Source: an uncultured Porphyromonadaceae bacterium (GTDB taxonomy: Bacteria; Bacteroidota; Bacteroidia; Bacteroidales; Muribaculaceae). From it: a stretch of DNA of 64,000 nucleotides. Below, piece after piece: positions 34,685-42,637 of the stretch. The notes beneath the pieces are model-generated. The model was not told where the DNA came from, searched no databases, and saw only the letters and a program-made list of their open reading frames with translations. Each line of letters begins with the position of its first letter. The stretch's first letter is position 1. The stretch covers positions 1 to 64,000 of the forward strand of contig CAMWNP010000001.1 in assembly GCA_947175645.1 (NCBI GenBank). The letters are read 5' to 3'. The translations under genes were made by a program, and so were the position numbers.

Positions 34685-35506
34685 ATGTCAACACCTAATT
34701 TTGACCAACTTTTAGAAGCAGGTTGCCATTTCGGTCACCTTAAAAGAAAATGGAATCCTGCAATGGCGCCCTACATCTTCATGGAGCGCAACGGTATCCA
34801 CATCATTGACCTCTACAAGACTGAGGCTAAACTCGCTGAAGCAGCCGCAGCCCTGAAGAACATAGCAAAATCAGGCAAAAAAGTTCTCTTTGTTGCCACC
34901 AAAAAACAGGCCAAACAAGTTATCGCCGACAAAGCATCAGCAATTTCAATGCCTTATGTGATTGAACGCTGGCCCGGCGGTATGCTTACCAACTTTCCCA
35001 CTATCCGTAAGGCTGTTAAAAAGATGACCGCTATTGACAAAATGGCAACTGACGGTACTTTTGACAACCTTTCAAAACGCGAGAAACTTCAGATTACACG
35101 TCAGCGTGCGAAACTCGAAAAAACTCTCGGTTCTATCGCTGACCTCAATCGTCTTCCTTCCGCTCTCTTCGTAGTTGACGTTCTCAAAGAACGTATCGCA
35201 GTTGCAGAAGCAAACCGTCTCGGTATTCCCGTTTTCGCAATCGTTGATACCAACTCTGATCCCAACAGCGTAGACTTCGTTATTCCCGCAAACGATGACG
35301 CTTCAAAGTCAATCGAGATCATCCTTGACACTGTTTGCGGTGCAATGGCTGAAGGTCTGGAAGAACGCAAGGCTGAAAAAGTTGACGCACCCGCTGCTGA
35401 AGGTGAGGCTCCCGCCGCTCCCAAACGCGAACGTCGCCGTGTAAGCCGTAAGGCTGAAAATGCTGAAGCACCCGCTGCTGAGACTGAGGCACCTGCTGCT
35501 GAATAA
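34685..35506 (+). CDS. rpsB: 30S ribosomal protein S2
   Basis: A 273-residue uS2. The start at 34685 (MSTPNFDQLLEAGCHFGHLK) matches S2 proteins; an in-frame ATG at 34625 would add 20 residues that overlap the leader hairpin. Core motifs: GHLKRKWNPAMAPYIF, VLFVATKKQAKQVI, ERWPGGMLTNF and VVDVLKERIAVAEANRLGIPVFAIVDTN. After the core (about residue 225) comes an Ala/Glu/Pro-rich low-complexity tail of about 45 residues with a basic RERRRVSRK centre, longer than in E. coli. tsf follows after a hairpin. Confidence 0.97.
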   Translation: MSTPNFDQLLEAGCHFGHLKRKWNPAMAPYIFMERNGIHIIDLYKTEAKLAEAAAALKNIAKSGKKVLFVATKKQAKQVIADKASAISMPYVIERWPGGMLTNFPTIRKAVKKMTAIDKMATDGTFDNLSKREKLQITRQRAKLEKTLGSIADLNRLPSALFVVDVLKERIAVAEANRLGIPVFAIVDTNSDPNSVDFVIPANDDASKSIEIILDTVCGAMAEGLEERKAEKVDAPAAEGEAPAAPKRERRRVSRKAENAEAPAAETEAPAAE

Positions 35507-35528
35507 TCAGCGACTTAACAAAATATTT

Positions 35529-35570
35529 CGCTCGTCGGTTAAGGTTTTTTCAATCCTTAGCCAGCGAGCG
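35529..35570 (+). other. Strong rpsB-tsf intercistronic hairpin
   Basis: CGCTCGTCGGTTAAGG (35529-35544) faces CCTTAGCCAGCGAGCG (35555-35570): a 16-position stem with two G-T pairs, one mismatch and a T-rich 10-base loop. No T-run follows, so full termination is unlikely. It may set the S2:EF-Ts ratio by partial termination, processing or message protection. Confidence 0.65.
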
Positions 35571-35609
35571 TAAATTAAATTTAAACACAATCCATAACAC
35601 CTTACAACT

Positions 35610-36602
35610 ATGGCTGTTACTATTGAAGATATTAAAAAACTCCGTAACCTTACAAGCGCCGGTCTGACTGACTGCAAGAACGCACTCAATGAAACTAACG
35701 GCGACATGGAGGCTGCTATTGAAATCCTCCGTAAAAAAGGTCAGGCAGTTGCCGCTAAACGTGAAGACCGTGAGGCTGCTGAAGGTTGCGTAATCGCAAA
35801 ACATACAAATGACTTCGCTGCTATCGTGGCTCTGAAGTGTGAAACTGACTTCGTTGCCAAGAATGCAGGTTTCGTTGAACTCACCAACAAAATCATTGAT
35901 GCTGCTGTGGCAAACCGTGTAGAGTCAATCGAGGCTCTCAAGTCTCTTGCCATCGATGGCACTACAGTTGCGGATCTCATCATTGAGGAAACCGGTAAGA
36001 CCGGTGAAAAATGTGAACTCGGTGCATACGAATGTCTCACTGCTCCCACTGTAACATCTTACAACCACTTCGGTAACAAACTCGCCACTATCGTTGCCCT
36101 TAACATGGCTGGTGTCGATGACGCAGTTGCACGTGATGTTGCCATGCAGGCTGCTGCAATGAATCCCGTTGCCGCTACCCGTGAGCAGGTTCCCGCTGCT
36201 GTAATCGAATCAGAACGTAACGTCGCTATTGAAAAGACTAAGGAAGAGCAGGTTAAGAAGGCAGTTGAAGCAGCCCTCAAGAAAGCCGGCATCAATCCTA
36301 ACCTCGTAGACAGCGAAGATCACATCAGTTCTAACATCGCCAAAGGGTGGCTCACTCAGGAAGAGGCTGACAAAGCACGTGTTATCGCTAAAGAAGCCGC
36401 TGAGGCTAAAGCCGCTAATCTTCCCGAGGCTATGATTCAGAACATTGCCAACGGTCGTGTCAACAAGTTCTACAAAGAATCAGTTCTTGTTGAACAGGAA
36501 TTTGTGAAGGACTCATCAATGACAATCTCTCAGTATCTTGCAAAAACTGCTGATGGTCTGACTGTTGTTGACTTCAAACGCGTAAATCTTAACGAGGACT
36601 AA
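35610..36602 (+). CDS. tsf: Elongation factor Ts
   Basis: A 330-residue EF-Ts, longer than the 283 of E. coli. The N-terminal UBA-like part reads IEDIKKLRNLTSAGLTDCKNAL, followed by the nucleotide-exchange core with CETDFVAKN (the TDFV motif that inserts into EF-Tu) and a second half with VLVEQEFVKDSSMTISQYL. It regenerates EF-Tu-GTP in the cytosol. It shares an operon with rpsB and is followed by a strong terminator at 36634-36670. Confidence 0.97.
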   Translation: MAVTIEDIKKLRNLTSAGLTDCKNALNETNGDMEAAIEILRKKGQAVAAKREDREAAEGCVIAKHTNDFAAIVALKCETDFVAKNAGFVELTNKIIDAAVANRVESIEALKSLAIDGTTVADLIIEETGKTGEKCELGAYECLTAPTVTSYNHFGNKLATIVALNMAGVDDAVARDVAMQAAAMNPVAATREQVPAAVIESERNVAIEKTKEEQVKKAVEAALKKAGINPNLVDSEDHISSNIAKGWLTQEEADKARVIAKEAAEAKAANLPEAMIQNIANGRVNKFYKESVLVEQEFVKDSSMTISQYLAKTADGLTVVDFKRVNLNED

Positions 36603-36633
36603 TCCTCAGGTAAGAAAATATTATATTAGTATT

Positions 36634-36670
36634 AGAGGAACTGCCCGGAAGGCGGTTCCTCTGTTTTTTA
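36634..36670 (+). terminator. Terminator of the rpsB-tsf operon
   Basis: AGAGGAACTGCC (36634-36645) pairs with GGCGGTTCCTCT (36651-36662), one G-T pair, loop CGGAA, followed by GTTTTTTA. It lies 31 bp past the tsf stop. Confidence 0.9.
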
Positions 36671-36675
36671 TCAGA

Positions 36676-36717
36676 AACAAAATGAGAGAAAGCCGGATGG
36701 CAATCTCTCATTTTGTT
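36676..36717 (-). terminator. Terminator of the bL25-pth-S4 operon
   Basis: AACAAAATGAGAGA (36676-36689) and TCTCTCATTTTGTT (36704-36717) form a perfect 14-bp inverted repeat. On the minus strand it lies 21 bp past the stop of the S4 gene and its 3' arm is T-rich, so it most likely ends that operon and faces the tsf terminator. Confidence 0.75.
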
Positions 36718-36738
36718 ATTCGTGAATTCAATTATTAT

Positions 36739-37188
36739 TTATAAGTCATCCTCGGAATCGTCATCGTCGAAATCAAAATCAAAGTCCCATGTGCTGTCGT
36801 ATGCTTCTTCAGTGAATCTGGCAAGATCACGCCCCTCTCGTTTAGTGGGACGTCCCAGTCCTTTCCTTCTGTCTATAAAGCCGTTGATTTTGACAATTTC
36901 AAGAAGATCAAGTTCTGATTTGGGTGTGATATTTTCCATATATTCCGGAACGAGTTTCGCACCTAACCTGTTTTCAGTGAGTGCAATCACCCGGAATGAG
37001 TAGGTAACGGGAGGTTTTCGCACATTGATGATGTCACCGACCTTGATCATTCGGCTCGGTTTCACTGCAACCTGTGTGTCACCCATTGTGACACGTCCTT
37101 TTTTGCAAGCCTCAGTGGCGACGGTACGGGTTTTGAATATCCTTACCGCCCAGAGCCATTTGTCAATTCTGACTTCTGATTTAGCCAT
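36739..37188 (-). CDS. hslR: S4-domain RNA-binding protein (Hsp15-like)
   Basis: A 149-residue protein with an N-terminal S4 domain (VRIDKWLWAVRIFKTRTVATEACKKGRVTMG), matching Hsp15/HslR, which binds stalled 50S subunits carrying nascent chains and recycles them. The family core is about 130 residues; here the protein ends in a very acidic tail of Asp/Glu and Phe (FDFDFDDDDSEDD). It follows pth after 6 bp, a sensible partner since both deal with peptidyl-tRNA remnants. Confidence 0.88.
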   Translation of the reverse strand: MAKSEVRIDKWLWAVRIFKTRTVATEACKKGRVTMGDTQVAVKPSRMIKVGDIINVRKPPVTYSFRVIALTENRLGAKLVPEYMENITPKSELDLLEIVKINGFIDRRKGLGRPTKREGRDLARFTEEAYDSTWDFDFDFDDDDSEDDL

Positions 37189-37194
37189 TTGAGA

Positions 37195-37758
37195 TTACTT
37201 ATTATTGAAGTTACACATGGCGAACTGCATCCCTGAAAGGCAGAACGCTTTTATCGCATCTATAGCCACGTCTATTCTTGTTGGAAGTTGCTGCCTCTGA
37301 TCCAGGGTGAAATGTCCGAGCACATAATCAATCTGTCCACCGCGCGGAAAATCATTGCCGATTCCGAATCGCAGACGGGGATAAGCCTGGGTGCCAAGCA
37401 TCTCTGCAATGTTTTTCAATCCATTGTGTCCGGCATCGCTCCCTGACGGTTTAAGCCTGATGGCGCCGAAGGGTAGGGCGAGGTCATCAACAACCACAAG
37501 AATATGGTCTATGGCAATATTTTCTTTGTCTTTCCAGTAGCGAACCGCGTTACCGCTCAGATTCATGTAGGTGGAGGGCTTAAGAAGAACGAGTTGCTTG
37601 TTTTTCAGGCGCATCCGTGCAACATCCCCATAACGTTCTGTAGAAAAAGAAATATTGGATGCCTCGGCAAAGGCATCCAATACTTTAAATCCTATGTTGT
37701 GGCGTGTGTTGCGGTATTCGTCACCTATGTTTCCAAGCCCAACAATCAGATATTTCAT
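37195..37758 (-). CDS. pth: Peptidyl-tRNA hydrolase
   Basis: A 187-residue Pth that cuts the ester bond of peptidyl-tRNA released from ribosomes. The substrate-binding Asn10 and catalytic His20 are seen in [19 protein letters not shown], the Asp of [11 protein letters not shown] follows, and the [12 protein letters not shown] motif is intact. Length is standard. It lies 12 bp after the bL25 gene, a pairing found in many bacteria. Confidence 0.96.
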   Translation of the reverse strand: MKYLIVGLGNIGDEYRNTRHNIGFKVLDAFAEASNISFSTERYGDVARMRLKNKQLVLLKPSTYMNLSGNAVRYWKDKENIAIDHILVVVDDLALPFGAIRLKPSGSDAGHNGLKNIAEMLGTQAYPRLRFGIGNDFPRGGQIDYVLGHFTLDQRQQLPTRIDVAIDAIKAFCLSGMQFAMCNFNNK

Positions 37759-37770
37759 GCTCTGATGTTA

Positions 37771-38421
37771 TTATTTGGAAGCGGCAGCCTGAGCACCACG
37801 GGCGGCACGGGTGAGTTGAACTGCGCAAACAACAGCGTTCTTAGCGTTAACCAGTTCAAGACCTTCAAAGTGGAGGTCACCGATCTGCATTGTTTTGCCA
37901 AGGCCGAGGTTGTCAACGTTGATTACAACACGTTCAGGGATGGCGGAGTAGATAGCCTTAACTTTAATTTTTTTCATAGAGAGGCTCAGTTTACCACCGG
38001 CTTTAACACCTTCTGCGTGACCTTCAAGTTTAACGGGAACTTCAATCACAACAGGTTTCTTATCTGTTACTTCAAGAAGATCCATGTGGAGCAGGGTGTC
38101 TTTAACGGGATCAAACTGGAGTTCTTTCAGAACTGCCATTTTTGTTTCACCGTTGTAAGTGAGTTCTACTGCATAGATGTCGGGAGTATAGATAAGTTTG
38201 CGGACTGCATCGGTAGTAACGGCAAGATCAGTAGTGATCATTGCTTTGTTGTTGCCGATTTCAACCAGTTTTTCACCGGGTTTCAGTGTGCCGGTAAAAG
38301 GAAGGTCAAAAGGTTCGCCACCATTAAGAACTACGGGAATTTTACCTTCGCTGCGAAGCGTTTTCGCTGCTTTTTTGCCGAGATCAGTACGTGGTTCGGC
38401 TGCAAGTTTGAATGTTTTCAT
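37771..38421 (-). CDS. rplY: 50S ribosomal protein L25 (CTC form)
   Basis: A 216-residue bL25 of the long general-stress (CTC/TL5) type. The N-terminal 5S rRNA-binding barrel (AAEPRTDLGKKAAKTLRSEGKIPVVL) is followed by a second beta domain (about 100-185) found in this long form and a short Ala/basic end. First gene of the bL25-pth-S4 operon, with a good promoter at 38513-38544. Confidence 0.95.
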   Translation of the reverse strand: MKTFKLAAEPRTDLGKKAAKTLRSEGKIPVVLNGGEPFDLPFTGTLKPGEKLVEIGNNKAMITTDLAVTTDAVRKLIYTPDIYAVELTYNGETKMAVLKELQFDPVKDTLLHMDLLEVTDKKPVVIEVPVKLEGHAEGVKAGGKLSLSMKKIKVKAIYSAIPERVVINVDNLGLGKTMQIGDLHFEGLELVNAKNAVVCAVQLTRAARGAQAAASK

Positions 38422-38512
38422 TTGTTTAATTTAATTGTGTTACTCAAAATTAAGTTGTTTTTTGCTCCTTAATTTCCCATCACACGGTTGGGTTTACCCT
38501 TAAAAAGCAGTG

Positions 38513-38544
38513 CAAAATTACAATTTTTTCTTTATACAGGCAAA
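38513..38544 (-). promoter_or_regulatory. Promoter of the bL25-pth-S4 operon
   Basis: On the minus strand TTTG (38541-38544) and TAATTTTG (38513-38520) are 20 bp apart. The ATG of the bL25 gene is 92 bp downstream of the -7 box, so the leader is about 85 nt. Confidence 0.75.
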
Positions 38545-38547
38545 TTT

Positions 38548-38580
38548 TTTGGTGTAATCTGATATTATTTTTTAAATTTG
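38548..38580 (+). promoter_or_regulatory. Promoter of the LTA-synthase-like gene
   Basis: TTTG (38548-38551) and TAAATTTG (38573-38580) are 21 bp apart on the plus strand. The -33 element lies just 3 bp from that of the divergent bL25 promoter, so the two probably compete or share control. The coding start is about 130 bp downstream. Confidence 0.65.
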
Positions 38581-38710
38581 CACATTGTTATAAATATAGT
38601 AGGGAATACCATATCCATCTGAGAGTTACCTGATACTTGTTCCGGGGATTACGGACAACAGGTTCGGAGAGGATAGAACCCTCCCGGTTATCACTATTTA
38701 CGTGAAGATT

Positions 38711-40531
38711 ATGATACAATGGTTTTTTGGCTCGGACCTGTGGAAAAGCCGTTTCGGAGTGATGGTCGCCACATGTTTTCTGACTATGATATGGTTTGTG
38801 GTCGACTGGTGCATGGGCACCACTTTCAGGGCCATGAGCATCTGGGAACTTTGGGTTAACAATATACTTGCGGCGTTGTTGCTGATGATTCCGTTCATGA
38901 TCACACGGAAAGTGTGGGTTCAGTTCTTCTGGCTTATACTTGTCGATTTGCTTCTTATGGCCAATCTGATGTATAGTCGCACTTACTTCACGGGTATACC
39001 TCTTGAAAGTTACATGCTGGTCACCAATCTGAAGGATTTTTCAGCAAGTGTTGTTGACTCTCTTCGTTGGAGAGATATAGGGTTCCCTATCATTTTAATA
39101 GGAGGAGTGATTGTGTCGGCACGTATGCCAAGAGACAAGTTCATAGCGGGAATCTGGCCCCGTTATATAACTTTGCTTGTCTTACCGGCCGTCGGTTCAT
39201 TTCTGGGAAACCATTATAAGGGAGGCTTTTATAACGCGTATGACTCATTAGGGCGAGTTGCCTACACTAACAGTTGCGGTGTGCCTGTCTACACCGTTGT
39301 GGGACATGCTTTATTCACCGCTATGGATAGCGGTTTAGTCCCTGTCAACAACAATAACGATGAAAACAATTTCATAGCCGAATGGATTGATACACATAAT
39401 GCGTTATCCGGTCAGGTTTCGCTACCGGATAATGTAAAACCAAAGAAAAATCTGGTAATCATCCTGCTTGAATCATTTGAATCATGGCCCATAGGACAGA
39501 GTGTGGAAGATAAGGAAATCACCCCATTTCTCAACTCACTTGTTGCTGACTCAACTACTTTCTACGCCCCGTATGCCTTGACGCAGGTTGATGGTGGCCG
39601 ATCCATTGACGGACAATTGCTGATCACTGCGGGACTGTTACCCACAAAAGGTGCCGTGTTCAGCACACGCTTCCCTAACTCCACGTATCTCACTCTTAAC
39701 AAGGCATTGAAAGAGAAATACGGTTCTGAGTCATTGCTGCTGACTGTTGACCAACTCATAACCTGGAATATGGGGGTCATAGCACAATCTTTTGGATATG
39801 ACAGAATTTTGGAACGTTCTACTTGGGAAACCGATGAGAAAGTAGGTTCATCCCGAAAACTCAGCGATGGTTCGTTCTTCCGCCAGAGCATTGACAAAAT
39901 CCGTACGGAAAATCTTTGGCGCCCCGGAGAGCACAAGATGCTGACCTTTGTCACTTATTCCGGCCACAATCCTTTCATACTGCCGGATTTCCTCAGAGAC
40001 CCGGAATTTGACTTACGTGACAAAGGATATCATACCACGGTTGAAAACTATCTGACCATGGCTCATTACACTGATTCTCATCTTCATACAATCCTCGATT
40101 ATCTGCGTTCACGTCCAGACTGGGATGAGACAATGGTACTGATCACAGGTGACCATGAAGGTCTTGCGGCCCAACGTCAGGAAATCCTTAACAGTGGCAT
40201 GAAAGGTTCAGAATTGGTTAGTTCCGGTCAATATACACCTTTCATAGTTGTGAACGCACCGGTTGGAATGAAATATGACAAAGTATTCGGTCAGATTGAC
40301 ATTTATCCAACGTTGCTCACTATGCTTGGATTGCAGGATTACAAATGGCAAGGAATAGGTGAAACGCTGTTTTCAAGAAAAAAGATTCCCGCAGCAATTT
40401 CATCCATGACAGGAGTAATTGACGGCGACATAACGGCAGTGGATTCAATACGTTTGGATAACTGGAAAGAGAGCCGCAATATCAGTGATGCCATAATCCG
40501 TCAGGACTACCTCAGTAACTACACTAAATAA
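38711..40531 (+). CDS. LTA synthase/alkaline phosphatase superfamily membrane enzyme
   Basis: A protein of 606 residues from the ATG at 38711 (a GTG at 38702 would add three). Five membrane helices fill about residues 15-170, followed by an extracytoplasmic domain of the sulfatase/LTA synthase fold: KNLVIILLESFESWPIG (metal-binding Glu), VDGGRSIDGQ where the nucleophile is expected, and VLITGDHEG (metal-binding Asp-His). Gram-positive relatives polymerise glycerol phosphate using a Thr; here Ser stands at that place. In Bacteroidota the likely role is moving a phospholipid head group to a glycan or lipid, but the acceptor is unknown. Confidence 0.88.
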   Translation: MIQWFFGSDLWKSRFGVMVATCFLTMIWFVVDWCMGTTFRAMSIWELWVNNILAALLLMIPFMITRKVWVQFFWLILVDLLLMANLMYSRTYFTGIPLESYMLVTNLKDFSASVVDSLRWRDIGFPIILIGGVIVSARMPRDKFIAGIWPRYITLLVLPAVGSFLGNHYKGGFYNAYDSLGRVAYTNSCGVPVYTVVGHALFTAMDSGLVPVNNNNDENNFIAEWIDTHNALSGQVSLPDNVKPKKNLVIILLESFESWPIGQSVEDKEITPFLNSLVADSTTFYAPYALTQVDGGRSIDGQLLITAGLLPTKGAVFSTRFPNSTYLTLNKALKEKYGSESLLLTVDQLITWNMGVIAQSFGYDRILERSTWETDEKVGSSRKLSDGSFFRQSIDKIRTENLWRPGEHKMLTFVTYSGHNPFILPDFLRDPEFDLRDKGYHTTVENYLTMAHYTDSHLHTILDYLRSRPDWDETMVLITGDHEGLAAQRQEILNSGMKGSELVSSGQYTPFIVVNAPVGMKYDKVFGQIDIYPTLLTMLGLQDYKWQGIGETLFSRKKIPAAISSMTGVIDGDITAVDSIRLDNWKESRNISDAIIRQDYLSNYTK

Positions 40532-40551
40532 TAAAGGAACTATATCACAAG

Positions 40552-40585
40552 TGCTGTGCCAGATTGTTATATATTTGGCACAGCA
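40552..40585 (+). terminator. Hairpin after the LTA-synthase-like gene
   Basis: TGCTGTGCCA (40552-40561) and TGGCACAGCA (40576-40585) form a perfect 10-bp stem with a 14-base loop, 20 bp past the stop. The following bases (ATTATATAG) are AT-rich but without a true T-run, so efficiency is uncertain. Confidence 0.6.
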
Positions 40586-40649
40586 ATTATATAGACTATG
40601 GGAAAATAATAGATACCTAAATGTGAGCGCAAAAAGCGTCTTAAAGTTT

Positions 40650-40679
40650 TTGAAATATCAAATATAATCACTAATTTCG
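40650..40679 (+). promoter_or_regulatory. Possible promoter of the candidate RNA
   Basis: TTG (40650-40652) and TAATTTCG (40672-40679) are 19 bp apart; the -7 box differs from TAnnTTTG at one place. Transcription would begin near 40686, at the edge of the first hairpin of the candidate RNA. Confidence 0.4.
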
Positions 40680-40680
40680 C

Positions 40681-40918
40681 AAGCGGATGTGGCAGAGGCT
40701 ATGTCCGCTTTATTATAAGAATTAATAGCGTTTAATGCTATTGTACTCGATTCAGAAAACTGCCAATTTTCAACACAACGAGGACAATACACTGAACGTC
40801 CACAATATGTCTGTACCTATACGGTACGGCTTATTGGTGGGCTTGGTGTCGTTGTATGTTGTGTGGGTATGGCAGTACCTCTGAATCGTACAGGATGCTG
40901 CAGCCCACCATTTTTTTT
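40681..40918 (+). ncRNA. Candidate structured RNA, about 235 nt
   Basis: No sensible protein frame lies in this 450-bp gap, but it is rich in pairing: AAGCGGA/TCCGCTT (40681-40710), AATAGC/GCTATT (40724-40742), GTACC/GGTAC (40813-40827) and a 9-bp closing stem TGGTGGGCT/AGCCCACCA (40835-40843 with 40902-40910) followed at once by eight T. ACAACGA (40775-40781) can also pair with TCGTTGT (40849-40855), which would make a pseudoknot. A promoter-like pair precedes it. It could be a stand-alone small RNA or a leader with an attenuator for the gene at 40982. It does not match an RNA family that I recognise. Confidence 0.4.
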
Positions 40919-40981
40919 GGAGTGGTGGCAATAATAATTGCAATATTGCAACCCAACCAAATCAATTAATTTACAAATTTT

Positions 40982-41524
40982 ATGGAAAAACATTTTGATT
41001 TTTTTAAGAGTGTAGTTTCGTGCGTACTGGTTATTTCGTTAATGGTCTGCGCACCAGTAGAATCGTTAGCACAATCAGCAAACAACAGAGGGAATCTATT
41101 GGAGAGCGGAGAGCAGTTAGTTCTTCGTGTAAATGAACTCTTCAAATCAGATAGCAAGGCTGAATCCGGCACCATTAATGCTATCGTAGACAATGATGTA
41201 TACTCCGCTGATGGAACAAGGGTCCTAATAAAAGCAGGAACTCCTGCTTTTATAGAATTTTCAGCAGAGCCTAATGGGTCTTGGGGTAAAGCGGGAAAGA
41301 TATGCTTAACAAACGCCTATACTAAGACAATAGACAATAAGCGCGTCTCACTTCGTTTGAGCAGTTGCAAGAATGGCGGTAGTAAATTAGGCGGTGTTAT
41401 TGTGTTGTCTGTTTTATTCTTCCCAATCGGCCTTATTAGTGGATGTATGAAAGGATCTATGCCCAAAATTCCACAAGGCACAACATTCACTGCTTCAGTA
41501 ATGCAAGATATTAATGTTGAATAA
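40982..41524 (+). CDS. Small exported protein of unknown function
   Basis: A 180-residue protein not recognised. It has a signal peptide (about residues 1-31, ending SLAQ), a beta-rich region with a pattern like NAIVDNDVYSADGTRVLIKAGTPAFIEFS, then a hydrophobic segment near 132-152 (LGGVIVLSVLFFPIGLISG) and an end TTFTASVMQDINVE. The alternation 'value set - tolerated - TxxxA' is reminiscent of conjugal-type pore proteins, but this is weak. It stands alone between the candidate RNA and a strong terminator. Confidence 0.75.
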   Translation: MEKHFDFFKSVVSCVLVISLMVCAPVESLAQSANNRGNLLESGEQLVLRVNELFKSDSKAESGTINAIVDNDVYSADGTRVLIKAGTPAFIEFSAEPNGSWGKAGKICLTNAYTKTIDNKRVSLRLSSCKNGGSKLGGVIVLSVLFFPIGLISGCMKGSMPKIPQGTTFTASVMQDINVE

Positions 41525-41565
41525 ATAAACCTTAAAAAAAGGATATTATTCCTTGTTTTAACTTA

Positions 41566-41598
41566 AAATAGAGCGAGAAGTTAAGTCTCGCTCTATTT
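41566..41598 (+). terminator. Terminator after the small exported protein gene
   Basis: AAATAGAGCGAGA (41566-41578) and TCTCGCTCTATTT (41586-41598) are a perfect 13-bp stem with a 7-base loop, followed by CTTATT. It lies 41 bp past the stop. Confidence 0.85.
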
Positions 41599-41860
41599 CT
41601 TATTAGATAATCCTAATCGTTAAAAGTTCCTTTCTAATTGTTGATTAATTATTCTTTCTATATAAAACGGAAGAAAGCGCATAACACGTGCTTATGCAGG
41701 AATGGGAAAATCTAAGTTTAGGATATAAAAAGAACTATATGATTACACAAAGATGGCTACTGTTGCTGATCAAACTATCAAAGCATATAGCCAGAGTGTT
41801 TAATCAAAATCAACTTATTATTTTTGACATGAAAAAATTCCCAACGGTAGGATTGGGGGG
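41599..41860. other. Gap before mlaF end, no gene seen
   Basis: An AT-rich gap. A weak hairpin GCATAA/TTATGC lies at 41679-41697. A plus-strand frame at 41688-41894 runs into the mlaF gene antisense and has no family resemblance, so it is not called. Confidence 0.5.
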
Positions 41861-42637
41861 CTATTTCATTGGTTTGGCTGTTTCAACAATGTAGTCTTTC
41901 ACTTCTTGGAAAAGCCGTGTTGCAAATACGAAATCCGAAACCGCTTTATTGGTTGTTGTGAAGATTTTCTCCTTGTCACCCACCCAGTCACGGTAGCCTT
42001 TGTTGATGAAAATGATGTTTTCACCTATCCCCAACACCGAGTTCATGTCGTGAGTATTGATAATCGTGGTTATATTGTATTCATGGGTGATATCACTCAG
42101 CAATTCATCAATAAGGATGGATGTTTTCGGATCAAGTCCGGAATTAGGCTCATCGCAGAACAGATATTTCGGGTTAAGGGCAATGGCTCTGGCAATGGCC
42201 ACACGTTTCTGCATACCACCGGATATTTCTGACGGGTATTTGTTTTCCGCTCCTTTAAGATTTACGCGTTCCAGGCAGAAATGTGCGCGTTCAAGTATCT
42301 CCTCATTGCTCATGGTGGTGAACATTGTCAACGGAAACATGACATTGCCCAGGACTGTCTCCGAGTCGAATAGCGCGGAACCCTGGAACAACATACCGAT
42401 TTCTTTGCGTATTTCTTTCATCTGGACAGTAGTCATTTTCATGATGTCACGCCCGTCATAAAGAATCTCCCCCTGTTCCGGCTTGATAAGTCCTACAAGA
42501 GATTTCATCAACACGGTTTTCCCTGAGCCGCTCTGACCAATGATGAGGTTGGTCTTACCGGTATAGAAAGTTGCCGATACGTCATGCAGAATAGTTTTTC
42601 CGTCAAATGACTTTGTGATATCCTTAACTTCAATCAT
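41861..42637 (-). CDS. mlaF: Mla-type ABC transporter ATPase
   Basis: A 258-residue ATPase of the MlaF/Mkl group that powers phospholipid movement between the two membranes to keep the outer membrane asymmetric. Walker A is GQSGSGKT (34-41), the signature is SGGMQKRVAIARA, Walker B is YLFCDEPNSGLDP and the switch His lies in INTHDMNSV. The ATG overlaps the permease stop. The usual substrate-binding MlaD/MCE gene is not adjacent. Confidence 0.93.
   Translation of the reverse strand: MIEVKDITKSFDGKTILHDVSATFYTGKTNLIIGQSGSGKTVLMKSLVGLIKPEQGEILYDGRDIMKMTTVQMKEIRKEIGMLFQGSALFDSETVLGNVMFPLTMFTTMSNEEILERAHFCLERVNLKGAENKYPSEISGGMQKRVAIARAIALNPKYLFCDEPNSGLDPKTSILIDELLSDITHEYNITTIINTHDMNSVLGIGENIIFINKGYRDWVGDKEKIFTTTNKAVSDFVFATRLFQEVKDYIVETAKPMK

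Noticed and set aside
36676-36717. Perfect inverted repeat near tsf as a mobile-element end
   Set aside because: Its position between two converging operons and T-rich arm fit a terminator; there is no partner copy or transposase.
37504-38472. Plus-strand frame of 322 codons opposite pth and bL25
   Set aside because: The minus-strand genes are clearly recognised and the opposite frame is low-complexity mirror sequence.
41688-41894. Plus-strand frame of 68 codons overlapping the mlaF 3' end
   Set aside because: It runs antisense into mlaF, has no recognisable start signal, and its sequence shows no family pattern.
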